Assembly (NCBI RefSeq): GCF_035486915.1
Contig: NZ_DATHMR010000171.1
Span: 1-37,545 of the forward strand
Reading direction: 5' to 3'
Length of the DNA: 37,545 bases
Source: Dyella_B sp035486915
GTDB lineage: Bacteria; Pseudomonadota; Gammaproteobacteria; Xanthomonadales; Rhodanobacteraceae
In this document: positions 16,979 to 25,988 of the stretch, piece by piece
How the letters are laid out: every line of letters starts with the position of its first letter
Position numbering within the stretch: position 1 is the first letter of the stretch
Notes under the pieces: generated by a model
The model's database searches: none
What the model saw: the letters and a program-made list of their open reading frames with translations, nothing else
What the model was told of the DNA's origin: nothing
Program-made: the position numbers and the translations under genes

Positions 16979-17518
16979 ATGCCTTTAGCCCGCCAAAGCC
17001 TGCCTCGAACTGACACCTCGATCCTGCCCGACGTGCTGCGCCCCGGGCTGCGCCTGGTGTTTTGCGGCACGGCCGCAGGCAAGCGATCGGCCCAGGAAGG
17101 GGCCTATTACGCCCATCCTGGCAACCTCTTCTGGCGTGCGCTTTTCCAGGCCGGGCTGACGCCGCGTCTTTTGGCCCCGGCCGAATTCCCGCTGCTGCCC
17201 GAATTCGGCATCGGGCTCACCGATCTGGCGAAACGACATTCGGGTAACGACGATGAACTGCCCAAAGACGCGTTCGACGTGTCCGGCCTGCGGTCGAAGA
17301 TCGACATCTATTCGCCTGGCGTGCTGGCCTTCACCAGCAAGAATGCAGCGCGCGCTGTGCTGGGGCCGGCCATCCACTATGGCGCGCAACTACAGCCGCT
17401 GGGCACAACCCGCGTTTACGTACTGCCCTCGCCATCGGGTCAGGCGCGAGGTCACTGGAGCCTTGTTCCATGGCAGGCGTTGGCCAAAGACATCCGGCCA
17501 ACGCCTCAAGATCGATAA
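16979..17518 (+). CDS. Mug/TDG-family mismatch-specific DNA glycosylase homologue
   Basis: A 179-residue protein of the uracil-DNA glycosylase superfamily, closest to Mug: LRLVFCGTAAGKRSA...YYAHPGNLFWRALFQAGLTPR, then FGIGLTDLAKR and the C-terminal DNA-binding motif VLPSPSGQAR. Mug and TDG remove uracil or thymine from G mismatches and ethenocytosine in base-excision repair. In E. coli Mug motif 1 is GINPG with catalytic Asn18; here it is GTAAG (residues 30-34), so that Asn is Ala32. A related group with the same GTAAG motif is, from memory, common in proteobacteria, so this is probably a distinct subfamily and not a broken gene. Lesion specificity is uncertain. It is divergent from rng. Confidence 0.85.
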   Translation: MPLARQSLPRTDTSILPDVLRPGLRLVFCGTAAGKRSAQEGAYYAHPGNLFWRALFQAGLTPRLLAPAEFPLLPEFGIGLTDLAKRHSGNDDELPKDAFDVSGLRSKIDIYSPGVLAFTSKNAARAVLGPAIHYGAQLQPLGTTRVYVLPSPSGQARGHWSLVPWQALAKDIRPTPQDR

Positions 17519-17736
17519 TTTAGCCATCCAAACGACGGAATGATTCGCAAAAACTCGTGCGGCATTGAAAACATGGCATTTTTTCGCTGCTCGTAATTCC
17601 ATGCGAAATCGTGCATTGCGTATGGCATATGGTTGCCGTCACGAAAATTGTCTAGGCTACTAATTCTCGACAACCCCAAAAGTCAGCTACCTGTTGCATG
17701 TACCGCAGACGCGTGGGCTGATGGAAATCTCCGGTT

Positions 17737-20700
17737 ATGTGGATCGTCAAAATCGCGCTTGAGCGACCGCTCACCTTTATCGTTCTTGCGCTGCTCTTAA
17801 TGATCTTGGGACCGTTGGCGATCCTGCGTACACCGACCGATATTTTTCCGAACATCGATATTCCTGTCGTTTCGGTGGTGTGGCAGTACACCGGCCTGCC
17901 CGCCGATGACATGAACAACCGCATCGTCACCGGTTTCGAGCGCTCGCTTACCACCACCGTCAACGATATCGAGCACACCGAGACCACCTCGCTCAATGGC
18001 GTGGGCCTGATCAAAGTCTTCTTCCAGCCGAACGTGAAGATCGATATGGCCGTAGCGCAGGTCACGGCGATTTCGCAGACGCTGCTCAAGTCGATGCCCG
18101 CCGGCTCAACGCCGCCGCTGATCCTGGTGTACAACGCGTCGACCGTGCCGGTGCTGCAGTTCGCGCTGTCGTCGAAGTCATTGTCGGAATCGACGATCTT
18201 CGACGATGCCAACCAGATCGTGCGTACATTCGTTACCTCGGTGCGCGGCGCAGCGACACCTTATCCGTATGGCGGCAAGCAGCGTCAGGTGCAGGTCGAC
18301 ATCAATCCGCAGGCACTCCTTGCGCATCGCCTAGCGCCGTCCGATGTGGTGTCGGCCATCGCCAACCAGAACCTGATTCTGCCGGCTGGTACGGAAAAAA
18401 TTGGCGACACCGAATACAGCATCCGCTTGAACGGCAGTCCGCTCAACGTGGATGAGCTCAATAACGCGCCGATCAAAACCGTCAACGGCATCACCACGTA
18501 TATCCGTGACGTCGCGCACGTGCACGATGGCTCCCCGCCGCAAACCAACATTGTGCGCGTGAACGGTCAGCGCGCGGTGCTGATGTCGATTCTTAAGATC
18601 GGCGACGCTTCCACGCTGGATATCGTCGACAGCCTGCAGGGCATGCTGCCGGCGATCCGCGCGGCCATTCCGAAAGAGCTGGATATCCATTCGCTATCGG
18701 ATCAGTCGCTGTTCGTACGCGCGGCGATTTCCGGTGTGATTCGCGAGGGTGCGATCGCCGCCGGCCTCACGGGCCTGATGATCCTATTGTTCCTGGGCTC
18801 ATGGCGTTCCACGCTGATCATCGCGATCTCGATTCCGCTGTCGATTCTCGCCTCGATCATTGCGCTGTCGGCATTGGGCGAGACGATCAACATCATGACG
18901 CTGGGCGGTCTCGCGTTGGCCGTGGGTATTCTCGTCGACGACGCCACCGTGACGATCGAGAACATCAACTCGCATCTTGAGGAAGGCAAAGAGGTCTACG
19001 ATGCGATCATGGAAGGCGCGCATCAGATCGCGGTGCCGGCGTTCGTGTCGACGTTGTCGATCTGTATCGTGTTCGTGCCGATCTTCTTCCTTGGCGGTGT
19101 GGCCAAATATTTGTTCGCGCCGTTGGCCGAAGCCGTCGTGTTCGCGATGATGGCCTCCTACGTTTTGTCGCGAACGCTGGTGCCGACGCTGTCGCTGTAT
19201 TGGCTCAAGAAGCACGATCACGATGCAAAGCCGACTGGCGCGCTCAGCCGCTTCCAGCACGGCTTCGAAAACCGTTTCGAGCGTCTTCGCAACGGCTATC
19301 ACGGCGCGCTGGAAACAACAGAAAGGCATCGCGGTCTCTTCGCTATCCTTTTCTTTGCCAGCTGTACGCTGTCGGTGGGATTGCTGGTGCCGTGGCTGGG
19401 TCGCGACTTCTTCCCGTACGTGGACGGCGGACAGATCAAGCTGCACTTCCGCGCGCCGACCGGCCTGCGCATCGAAGAAACCGCGCGATTGGCCGATGGC
19501 ATCGAGGGCGTGATCCGGCAGACGATTCCCAAAGAGGAACTAACCAGTATCGTCGATACGCTGGGGCTGCCGTACAGCGGTATCAATCTGTCGTACAGCA
19601 ACACCGGCGTAATCGGTACGTCCGATGGCGATATCTTCGTGACGCTCGATGAAGATCATCACCCCACCATCGATTACGTGCGTAGCTTGCGTGCGCAACT
19701 CAAGCAGAAATATCCCAGCGTGGTGTTCTCATTCCTGCCGGCGGATATCGTGGGCCAGATTCTGAATTTCGGTGCGCCCGCGCCGATCGACGTACAGGTG
19801 TCCAGTCACGACCCCAATGCATCGGTAAAGATCGCCAAGGAATTGTATGGCGACTTGGTACATGTGCCAGGTTTGGTGGATGTGCGCATCCAGCAGGCAC
19901 AGAACCTGCCGCAGATCAACGTCAACATCGATCGTACACGTGCCAGCATCGTCGATCTGACAACGAATGACGTCGCCAGCAACTTGCTCACCGCATTGGC
20001 GGGGTCCACGCAGGTCAACCCCACGTTCTGGGTCGATCCGAAAACGGGCATCAGTTACAGCCTCGCCACGCAGGCGCCGCAATATCGACTCGATACCTTG
20101 CAGGCGTTGAAGAATCTGCCTATCACCAGCCTGACTGGCGCGGTGCCTGCTTCGTCGAGCACAGCCGGTAGCAATCCCGGCGCTCCGAGCCAGATCCTCG
20201 CGAATCTGGCTAGTTTTGGACGCAGCTTTGGCCCTGCCGTGGTCTCGCACTACAGCACCCGTCCGCTGATCGACATCTACGGTTCGGTCGATCGTGCCGA
20301 CCTGGGCAGTGTGGGCGCCGACGTGCAGCGCATTGTCGATCAGCATTCCAAAAACCTTCCGCGCGACTTGAACATCGACATCCGTGGTCAGGTGAAGACC
20401 ATGCAGGCTTCGTACGCAGGACTGTTGGGCGGTCTGGCCTTTGCGATCATCTTGGTTTACTTGCTGATCGTGGTGAACTTCCAGAGTTGGCTCGATCCGC
20501 TGATCATCATTGCCGCCCTGCCCGCGGCACTTGCCGGTCTGGTGTGGATGCTTTTCCTCACGCATACGCCATTGTCGGTACCCGCATTGATGGGTGCGAT
20601 CATGTGTATGGGCGTGGCGACGGCAAACTCGATTCTGGTGATCAGCTTCGCGCGTGAACGCCTCGATCACCACGACGATCCGGTCAAGGCGGCCCTCGAA

Positions 20701-20931
20701 GCGGGCTACCAGCGCTTCCGTCCGGTGTTGATGACCGCGTTGGCGATGATCATCGGCATGGTGCCGATGGCGCTTGGCCTTGGCGAAGGCGGCGAGCAAA
20801 ACGCACCACTGGGCCGTGCCGTGATCGGTGGCTTGCTGCTGGCGACTGCCGCCACCCTTTTCTTCGTCCCGACCTTTTTCAGTCTGCTGCACCGGCGCCG
20901 TAAGGCTCGCCGCGATGCCGCTGCCGCGTGA
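17737..20931 (+). CDS. RND efflux pump, inner-membrane transporter (HAE1 family)
   Basis: A 1064-residue proton-driven resistance-nodulation-division transporter. It starts MWIVKIALERPLTFIVLALL, followed by the ILRTPTDIFPNIDIPVVSVVW porter-domain entry. The proton-relay aspartates of TM4 lie in LVDDATVTIEN (D401, D402), and the family permeation motif appears as GFERSL. The second half repeats the layout, with a periplasmic loop and TM7-12 ending in VIGGLLLATAATLFFVPTFFSLLHRRRK. AcrB/MdtBC-like pumps export drugs, dyes or solvents; the substrate is unknown. The 218-bp gap upstream is AT-richer and should contain the promoter. The adaptor gene follows 9 bp downstream; no outer-membrane factor is present. 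Confidence 0.95.
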   Translation: MWIVKIALERPLTFIVLALLLMILGPLAILRTPTDIFPNIDIPVVSVVWQYTGLPADDMNNRIVTGFERSLTTTVNDIEHTETTSLNGVGLIKVFFQPNVKIDMAVAQVTAISQTLLKSMPAGSTPPLILVYNASTVPVLQFALSSKSLSESTIFDDANQIVRTFVTSVRGAATPYPYGGKQRQVQVDINPQALLAHRLAPSDVVSAIANQNLILPAGTEKIGDTEYSIRLNGSPLNVDELNNAPIKTVNGITTYIRDVAHVHDGSPPQTNIVRVNGQRAVLMSILKIGDASTLDIVDSLQGMLPAIRAAIPKELDIHSLSDQSLFVRAAISGVIREGAIAAGLTGLMILLFLGSWRSTLIIAISIPLSILASIIALSALGETINIMTLGGLALAVGILVDDATVTIENINSHLEEGKEVYDAIMEGAHQIAVPAFVSTLSICIVFVPIFFLGGVAKYLFAPLAEAVVFAMMASYVLSRTLVPTLSLYWLKKHDHDAKPTGALSRFQHGFENRFERLRNGYHGALETTERHRGLFAILFFASCTLSVGLLVPWLGRDFFPYVDGGQIKLHFRAPTGLRIEETARLADGIEGVIRQTIPKEELTSIVDTLGLPYSGINLSYSNTGVIGTSDGDIFVTLDEDHHPTIDYVRSLRAQLKQKYPSVVFSFLPADIVGQILNFGAPAPIDVQVSSHDPNASVKIAKELYGDLVHVPGLVDVRIQQAQNLPQINVNIDRTRASIVDLTTNDVASNLLTALAGSTQVNPTFWVDPKTGISYSLATQAPQYRLDTLQALKNLPITSLTGAVPASSSTAGSNPGAPSQILANLASFGRSFGPAVVSHYSTRPLIDIYGSVDRADLGSVGADVQRIVDQHSKNLPRDLNIDIRGQVKTMQASYAGLLGGLAFAIILVYLLIVVNFQSWLDPLIIIAALPAALAGLVWMLFLTHTPLSVPALMGAIMCMGVATANSILVISFARERLDHHDDPVKAALEAGYQRFRPVLMTALAMIIGMVPMALGLGEGGEQNAPLGRAVIGGLLLATAATLFFVPTFFSLLHRRRKARRDAAAA

Positions 20932-20940
20932 GATCCCTCT

Positions 20941-22140
20941 ATGTCCAGTGCTAACGTAAATTCTCCGCATCAATCCGGCAAACCTTCACACGGTGCGCGC
21001 CTCGTCCTTATCGGACTGGGCGTCGTGCTCGTGGTGCTGGCCGGCTACGGCATCGTCAAACGCCTCCACGATCGCCACACGCTGACCGACGACACCAATC
21101 GCAACGCTGTCGCCACCGTCAACGTGATGACACCAAAGGCTGCGCCGAAGGATCAGCAGCTTACGCTGCCCGGTACGGTGGCCTCCTGGCAGGATGCGCA
21201 GATCTACGCTCGTACGACCGGCTATGTGGCGAAGTGGTATGTAGATATCGGTGAACGCGTGAAGAAAGGCCAGCTGCTAGCCGATCTGGATACGCCCGAC
21301 GTCGACAACCAACTGCTGCAAGGCAAAGCGCAGATGCGTACCGACGAAGCAAACATGAACTTCGCAAAGATCACCGCAGATCGCTTCGAAAAGCTTGTCG
21401 CGCAAGGGTTGGTGGCAGCACAGACTGGCGATCAGGACGTCGCGCAATACCGGGCCGACCTCGCCACCGTGGAGGCCGACGCCGCCAACGTCGCGCATTT
21501 GCAGAATCTGGAAGATTTCAAACACATCATTGCGCCATTCGATGGCGTGATCACCCAGCGCAATCTCGACATCGGCGCGTTGATCGACGCTGGCTCAACG
21601 GGCAGCAACCTGTTCCTGATCGCCGACACCTCGAAACTACGCATCTATGTGGACGTGCCCGAAACCTTCGCAGGCAGCATCAGCGTGGGTATGCCGGCGC
21701 AGGTCAGCCTGAATACCTATGGCGCCAAGCCGGTCACCGGCACCGTAGCACGCACCGCTGAGGCGCTCGATCCGACCACACGCACTCTGCGTACGGAAAT
21801 CGACATCGACAACGCGAGTGAGGAGCTGGTGCCGGGCGTATACGCAAACGTCAAATTGGGTGTTTCAACCACCACGCATGATTACACCGTACCTGCCAAC
21901 ACTGTGCTCTTCCGCAGCGAGGGCTTGCGCGTGGCACTCGTGGACGATCAGCAACATGTGCATCTGCAACCGATCACGCTGGGACGCGACTTCGGCAGCA
22001 CAGTAGAAGTAACCGAGGGCCTGCAGGACAACGACCGTATCGTGATCAGCCCGCCCGACTCGATGTATGAAGGTCAGCAGGTCAACGTTGCGCAGAACGA
22101 CAACAATTCGAAGCAGCAGCAAGAAGCGGCGCCGAAGTAA
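20941..22140 (+). CDS. RND efflux periplasmic adaptor (membrane fusion protein)
   Basis: A 399-residue HlyD/AcrA-type adaptor that links the RND pump to an outer-membrane channel. There is one N-terminal hydrophobic segment (about residues 20-40, LVLIGLGVVLVVLAGYGIV) and no lipobox cysteine, so it is a membrane-anchored rather than lipid-anchored adaptor. The lipoyl half-motifs are visible at TGYVAKWYVDIGERVKKGQLLADLDTPD and later at IIAPFDGVITQRNLDIGALI, with an alpha-hairpin between them. A beta-barrel and membrane-proximal domain follow (VPETFAGSISVGMPAQVSL..., RTAEALDPTTRTLRTEI). The C-terminus is polar and Gln/Asn-rich. It is cotranscribed with the pump upstream; placing pump before adaptor reverses the acrAB order. 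Confidence 0.94.
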   Translation: MSSANVNSPHQSGKPSHGARLVLIGLGVVLVVLAGYGIVKRLHDRHTLTDDTNRNAVATVNVMTPKAAPKDQQLTLPGTVASWQDAQIYARTTGYVAKWYVDIGERVKKGQLLADLDTPDVDNQLLQGKAQMRTDEANMNFAKITADRFEKLVAQGLVAAQTGDQDVAQYRADLATVEADAANVAHLQNLEDFKHIIAPFDGVITQRNLDIGALIDAGSTGSNLFLIADTSKLRIYVDVPETFAGSISVGMPAQVSLNTYGAKPVTGTVARTAEALDPTTRTLRTEIDIDNASEELVPGVYANVKLGVSTTTHDYTVPANTVLFRSEGLRVALVDDQQHVHLQPITLGRDFGSTVEVTEGLQDNDRIVISPPDSMYEGQQVNVAQNDNNSKQQQEAAPK

Positions 22141-22149
22141 GCGGTAAGT

Positions 22150-23442
22150 TCAGTCGGTCGGCGTGTGGCGATAGGCGGCGACGTCGCGTTCCTCCACCGT
22201 CGGCGCGCGATTGGACCACGCCTGCCGGATGTAGGTGACGACAGCAGCGACATCGGCATCGCTGAGCTGTTGCGCATATGGCGGCATCGAATACGGGCGC
22301 GGATTGCCTTGCGTCAACGGCGCAAATCCTCCCAGCAACACGGCGCGCGCGGCATTGATCCCCGTGGGCTCGACTACGGACGAATTGCCGTCGAGCGGCG
22401 GATAAACACCCGGTATGCCAGCGCCATTGTCGCCGTGACAGTTGGCGCATTGCTTGGCGTAAATATCGCGACCGCTATTCACCAATGATCCGCTATCGAA
22501 ACTCGGTGCTACCGCGGCGAGCTTTGGTCGCGACGGCAACGATTGCAGATACGTTGCTATCGCTTTGAGGTCATCATCCTGCAGATACTGCGTGCTGTTG
22601 ACCACCACATCGGCCATCGGCCCGAAAGCCGTTCCTTTGGACGATCGACCTGTCTTGAGCAAGTCGACGATATCCTGCTGCGTCCAGCCCTGCATGCCGC
22701 CGTTCGCTTGCGTGCTGAGATCGGGCGCATACCAGTCCTGCACCGGAATCCGTCCTCCGGACAGGATCGCGTTGCCCTGCAAACCGCCCAATGCGTCACG
22801 TTGCGCGTGACATTCGTTGCAATGTCCCAGCCCCTGCACGAGATATGCGCCCCGGTTCCATTCGGCCGACTGTGAAGGGTTGGGTTTGTAAACGCCCGGC
22901 TTGAAGTACAACGCGCGCCACGCAGTGAGTGCGCTACGCATGTTGTACGGGAAGTTGAGATCCAAGGGCGTGGGTGCCTGCGCAACGGGCGGCAAACTTT
23001 GCAGATAAGCGAAGATGGCGATGGCATCTTCGTGGGTGGTCTTGGTAAACGAAGTGTAGGAGAACACGGGGTACAACCGCTCGCCATCGATCCCGATACC
23101 TGTATGCAGCGCACGCCAGAAATCATCGAAACTCCAGCGACCTATTCCGTGCTCCGGATCCGGCGTAATGTTTGGTGCAGGAATGTTGCCAAATGGCGTC
23201 GGAATGACGCGGCCACCTGCATACGGCTCGCCACCCTGTTCCGTATGGCAAGACATGCAATCGCCGACGGTTGCCAGGTAGTGCCCCTTGGCGATCACGG
23301 CGGGATCTTTTAGCAGCGCGCTGACGTCTTGCCCCTCGATCAACGCGGACGATTCGTGCGTTGTATGCGCGCGCCACCACCATCCTGCAAGCACGATCAC
23401 CAGCAAAACGACGGGAATCCAAAGCAAGCGCAGGTTTTTCAT
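22150..23442 (-). CDS. Membrane-anchored triheme cytochrome c
   Basis: A 430-residue protein with an N-terminal membrane anchor (about residues 6-24) and three heme-c sites: CMSCH (C62-H66), CNECH (C208-H212) and CANCH (C332-H336). The arrangement and motifs (GDCMSCHTEQGGEPYAGGRVIPTPFGNIPAPNITPD..., GAYLVQGLGHCNECH, QCANCHGDNGAGIPGVYPPLDGN) match the cytochrome subunit of membrane alcohol, gluconate or sorbitol dehydrogenases, which passes electrons to ubiquinone or a terminal oxidase from the periplasm. No dehydrogenase catalytic subunit is nearby. ATG 23442 overlaps the stop of the upstream diheme gene as ATGA; the frame extends upstream to 23640 but that part is inside the neighbour. Confidence 0.92.
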   Translation of the reverse strand: MKNLRLLWIPVVLLVIVLAGWWWRAHTTHESSALIEGQDVSALLKDPAVIAKGHYLATVGDCMSCHTEQGGEPYAGGRVIPTPFGNIPAPNITPDPEHGIGRWSFDDFWRALHTGIGIDGERLYPVFSYTSFTKTTHEDAIAIFAYLQSLPPVAQAPTPLDLNFPYNMRSALTAWRALYFKPGVYKPNPSQSAEWNRGAYLVQGLGHCNECHAQRDALGGLQGNAILSGGRIPVQDWYAPDLSTQANGGMQGWTQQDIVDLLKTGRSSKGTAFGPMADVVVNSTQYLQDDDLKAIATYLQSLPSRPKLAAVAPSFDSGSLVNSGRDIYAKQCANCHGDNGAGIPGVYPPLDGNSSVVEPTGINAARAVLLGGFAPLTQGNPRPYSMPPYAQQLSDADVAAVVTYIRQAWSNRAPTVEERDVAAYRHTPTD

Positions 23443-24182
23443 GCGCCGTCTCCCTGGCTGCCGAGCACGCCGCAGCGCAGCGGGGGTGTTATCGCGTTCG
23501 CGGCCTGAGGATGCACATCCGCAGGCACGGATTGACTGGCAAGCCACGCAGCGACCGCCGTGATGTCGTCCGGCGCAAGACGGCTGGCAATCTCGGACAT
23601 GCAATCGGGTGCCTTCGACGCACGCGTGCCCGTTCGCCATGAGCCTAGCTGCGCGCTGATGTAGTCATAGGGCAAACCAACCAGCCCAGGCACAGACGGC
23701 TGTGTGCCGGTGAGCTGCTTGCCATGACAAGCCTGACATGGAGGCACCTTGCGCGATGGATCGCCCGACGTCACCAGCTGCTGGCCACGCTGAAGCACCG
23801 AAGGTGCAAGATCCGGCACCGACGAGCTTTGATAAGGCACCTGTTGTGCTGCGAAATACTCGGCGATCTCGTGCATGTATTCGGGGCTCAACTGGCGCAC
23901 CGTGTATTCCATCGGTGCGTACTTGCGCAGGCCTCGCTGAAAGTTTTGCAATTGCAGCTCGAGATAGGCGACCGGCTTTCCTGCAAGCCTTGGAAAGAGG
24001 TCACCGTGTTGTGCGCCCTCGCCGTGCACACCGTGACACGTCGTGCACGCAGCAATACGTTGCTGAAGCGTATCGGGAACGGTCGGCGGATCGGCGTAGG
24101 CCACGCCGCCCAGAAGCAACCCGAACGGGAGCAGCCACCGCAGCGCGAGACAGAACTGGACCTTCCAGGCAGTCGTCTTCAT
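23439..24182 (-). CDS. Periplasmic diheme cytochrome c (c4-like)
   Basis: A 247-residue secreted protein. It has a Sec signal peptide with likely cleavage after AYA at residue 30, then two class I cytochrome c domains with CTTCH (C46-H50) and CQACH (C149-H153). Features such as FPRLAGKPVAYLELQLQNFQRGLRKYAPMEY and VPGLVGLPYDYISAQLGSWRTGTR are typical of cytochrome c4 and related diheme electron carriers. It is translationally coupled to the triheme cytochrome by a 4-nt ATGA overlap, so the two probably form one electron-transfer unit. The electron donor is not evident here. The start at 24182 was chosen because it begins the signal peptide. Confidence 0.92.
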   Translation of the reverse strand: MKTTAWKVQFCLALRWLLPFGLLLGGVAYADPPTVPDTLQQRIAACTTCHGVHGEGAQHGDLFPRLAGKPVAYLELQLQNFQRGLRKYAPMEYTVRQLSPEYMHEIAEYFAAQQVPYQSSSVPDLAPSVLQRGQQLVTSGDPSRKVPPCQACHGKQLTGTQPSVPGLVGLPYDYISAQLGSWRTGTRASKAPDCMSEIASRLAPDDITAVAAWLASQSVPADVHPQAANAITPPLRCGVLGSQGDGA

Positions 24183-24314
24183 GGGCAAAGTATAGGCCCG
24201 CCTCGTGCACGAACGGCAAGCTCTGCGGTTATGCTCAAGCTTCTGCGGCATCGTGTCATGCATCCATTCTGAGGCATCGTGCCACATACCTATCAATGGC
24301 CTTCGGAGATTTCC

Positions 24315-25922
24315 ATGACCCGTCCGTCGCTCTTGTGCGCTGCACTCTCGCTTGCGTTATTGCCCGTCGTCTCCGCTGCCGCCCAGGACAACAGCCAATC
24401 GCTGCCCTGGCAAAGCGTGACCGAACTTCAGCAGAGCATGGATGCGGGCAAGCTCAATACCAAAACACTGGTTCGAGATGATCTGACGCGCATCCATCGC
24501 ATCGATCAATCGGGTCCCGCCCTGCACTCCGTGCTCGAGCTCAATCCCGATGCATCGAAAATCGCCGCGCAGCTCGATGCGAAACGCACCCCATCGCACG
24601 GACCGTTGTATGGCATTCCGGTCTTGCTGAAGGACAACATCGATACCGGCGATCGCACACTGACCACCGCTGGATCGCTTGCCTTGGTGGAAGCGCCGGC
24701 GCCGAAAGACGCTGCCCTGGTGACGCGACTGCGCAGCGCCGGCGTGCTGATTCTTGGCAAGGCCAATCTCACCGAATGGGCCGATTTCCGCTCCAGCCAC
24801 GCAAGCAGTGGATGGACGGGTCGCGGTGGGCAGACACGCAATCCGTACGCACTGGATCGTAATCCGTGTGGTTCCAGTTCCGGCTCCGCCGTTGCGGTGG
24901 CCGCTGGCATAGTGCCGGTGGCGGTTGGCTCGGAAACCGACGGCTCGATTATTTGCCCGGCATCGATGAACGGCATTGTCGGCATCAAACCAACGCTTGG
25001 TCTGGTGAGCCGCAGCGGCATTATTCCGATCAGCCACAACCAGGATACGGCCGGCCCGCTTGCACGTAATGTCTCCGACGCCGCCACGCTGCTCACGGTG
25101 ATGGCCGGCAGCGATCCGAATGATCCCGCTACCGCCGATGCGGACAAACACGCGACCGATTACACGAAATTCCTCGACCCGAACGGACTGCGTGGTAAGC
25201 GCATCGGCGTCGTGCGCCAGCTTGCCGGCAATGAGCCAAACGCCGACCGTGTGCTAGAAGAAGCGATTGCCGCCATGCGTGCGCAAGGCGCAATCATCGT
25301 TGACCCGGTCACTCTTCCGCATCTCTCGGAACTGAGCGATCCGGAGATGACGGTGATGCTCTACGACTTCAAAAATGACCTCAACAACTACCTTGCCGGC
25401 CGCAAAGGCTTGCATATGAAAACACTGGCCGACCTGATCGCCTTCAACCAGCGCGAAGCCGCGGTAGAAATGCCATGGTTTGGCCAGGACCTGTTTGAGC
25501 AGGCGCAGAACAAAGGTCCGCTTACCGACAAGGTCTATCTCGATGCGCTAGCGAAGGCGAAGCAGTTGTCGGGGCCGGACGGTATCGACGCCGCACTTCA
25601 GCAGGGTCATCTGGATGCACTGCTGGCACCGTCGTGGGGCCCTGCGTACCTGACAGACCTGGTGTTGGGCGATCACATTGTCAGCGGCAATCCGACCATT
25701 GGCGGTGTGTCACAACCGGCCGCCGTCGCGGGCTATCCCTCCATCACCGTACCCGCTGGATGGGCGCATGGTTTGCCCGTTGGTATCGTGTTCTTCGGTA
25801 CAAAATGGAGTGAGCCCGCGCTGATTTCGATTGCCTATGGCTTCGAACAACACACGCACGCGTGGCAAGCACCGAAGTTTCTCGATACGGTCGACGGAAA
25901 GCCGGTGGCTTTCGGGAAGTAA
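24315..25922 (+). CDS. Secreted amidase (amidase signature family)
   Basis: A 535-residue enzyme with a clear Sec signal peptide (MTRPSLLCAALSLALLPVVSAAAQ), so it should act in the periplasm or outside the cell. The Ser-cisSer-Lys triad is seen as K106 (LLKDN), S187 in the GSSSGS loop and S211 in SETDGSIICPASMNG. The family hydrolyses amide bonds of small molecules or peptides; exported members include peptide amidases, but the substrate here is not known. GGAG lies 6 nt before ATG 24315. It is divergent from the cytochrome pair (132-bp gap) and ends at a hairpin shared with aroG. Confidence 0.94.
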   Translation: MTRPSLLCAALSLALLPVVSAAAQDNSQSLPWQSVTELQQSMDAGKLNTKTLVRDDLTRIHRIDQSGPALHSVLELNPDASKIAAQLDAKRTPSHGPLYGIPVLLKDNIDTGDRTLTTAGSLALVEAPAPKDAALVTRLRSAGVLILGKANLTEWADFRSSHASSGWTGRGGQTRNPYALDRNPCGSSSGSAVAVAAGIVPVAVGSETDGSIICPASMNGIVGIKPTLGLVSRSGIIPISHNQDTAGPLARNVSDAATLLTVMAGSDPNDPATADADKHATDYTKFLDPNGLRGKRIGVVRQLAGNEPNADRVLEEAIAAMRAQGAIIVDPVTLPHLSELSDPEMTVMLYDFKNDLNNYLAGRKGLHMKTLADLIAFNQREAAVEMPWFGQDLFEQAQNKGPLTDKVYLDALAKAKQLSGPDGIDAALQQGHLDALLAPSWGPAYLTDLVLGDHIVSGNPTIGGVSQPAAVAGYPSITVPAGWAHGLPVGIVFFGTKWSEPALISIAYGFEQHTHAWQAPKFLDTVDGKPVAFGK

Positions 25923-25944
25923 TGCGATTGCTTCGCCGGTCATG

Positions 25945-25979
25945 GCGCGCTTGAGTTGAAGCATTCAACTCAAGCGCGC
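25945..25979. terminator. Bidirectional hairpin between the amidase gene and aroG
   Basis: GCGCGCTTGAGTTGAA (25945-25960) and TTCAACTCAAGCGCGC (25964-25979) make a perfect 16-bp stem with the loop GCA. It sits 22 bp after the amidase stop and 9 bp beyond the end of the convergent aroG gene. Symmetry suggests termination for both strands; there is no obvious T-run. Confidence 0.65.
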
Positions 25980-25988
25980 GAACTGGGT

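Noticed and set aside
17519..17736. Imperfect palindromes (around CCATGCG...CGTATGG) upstream of the RND pump as a regulator site
   Set aside because: The pairing has mismatches and no recognisable operator consensus; the region is AT-richer and probably holds the promoter, but I could not support a specific site.
19729..20973. 414-codon open frame on - over the RND pump
   Set aside because: Antisense shadow of the pump gene; low-complexity Arg/Gln/His-rich translation and no recognisable family.
24357..25151. 264-codon open frame on - inside the amidase gene
   Set aside because: Antisense shadow of the amidase catalytic region; no signal or motif of its own.
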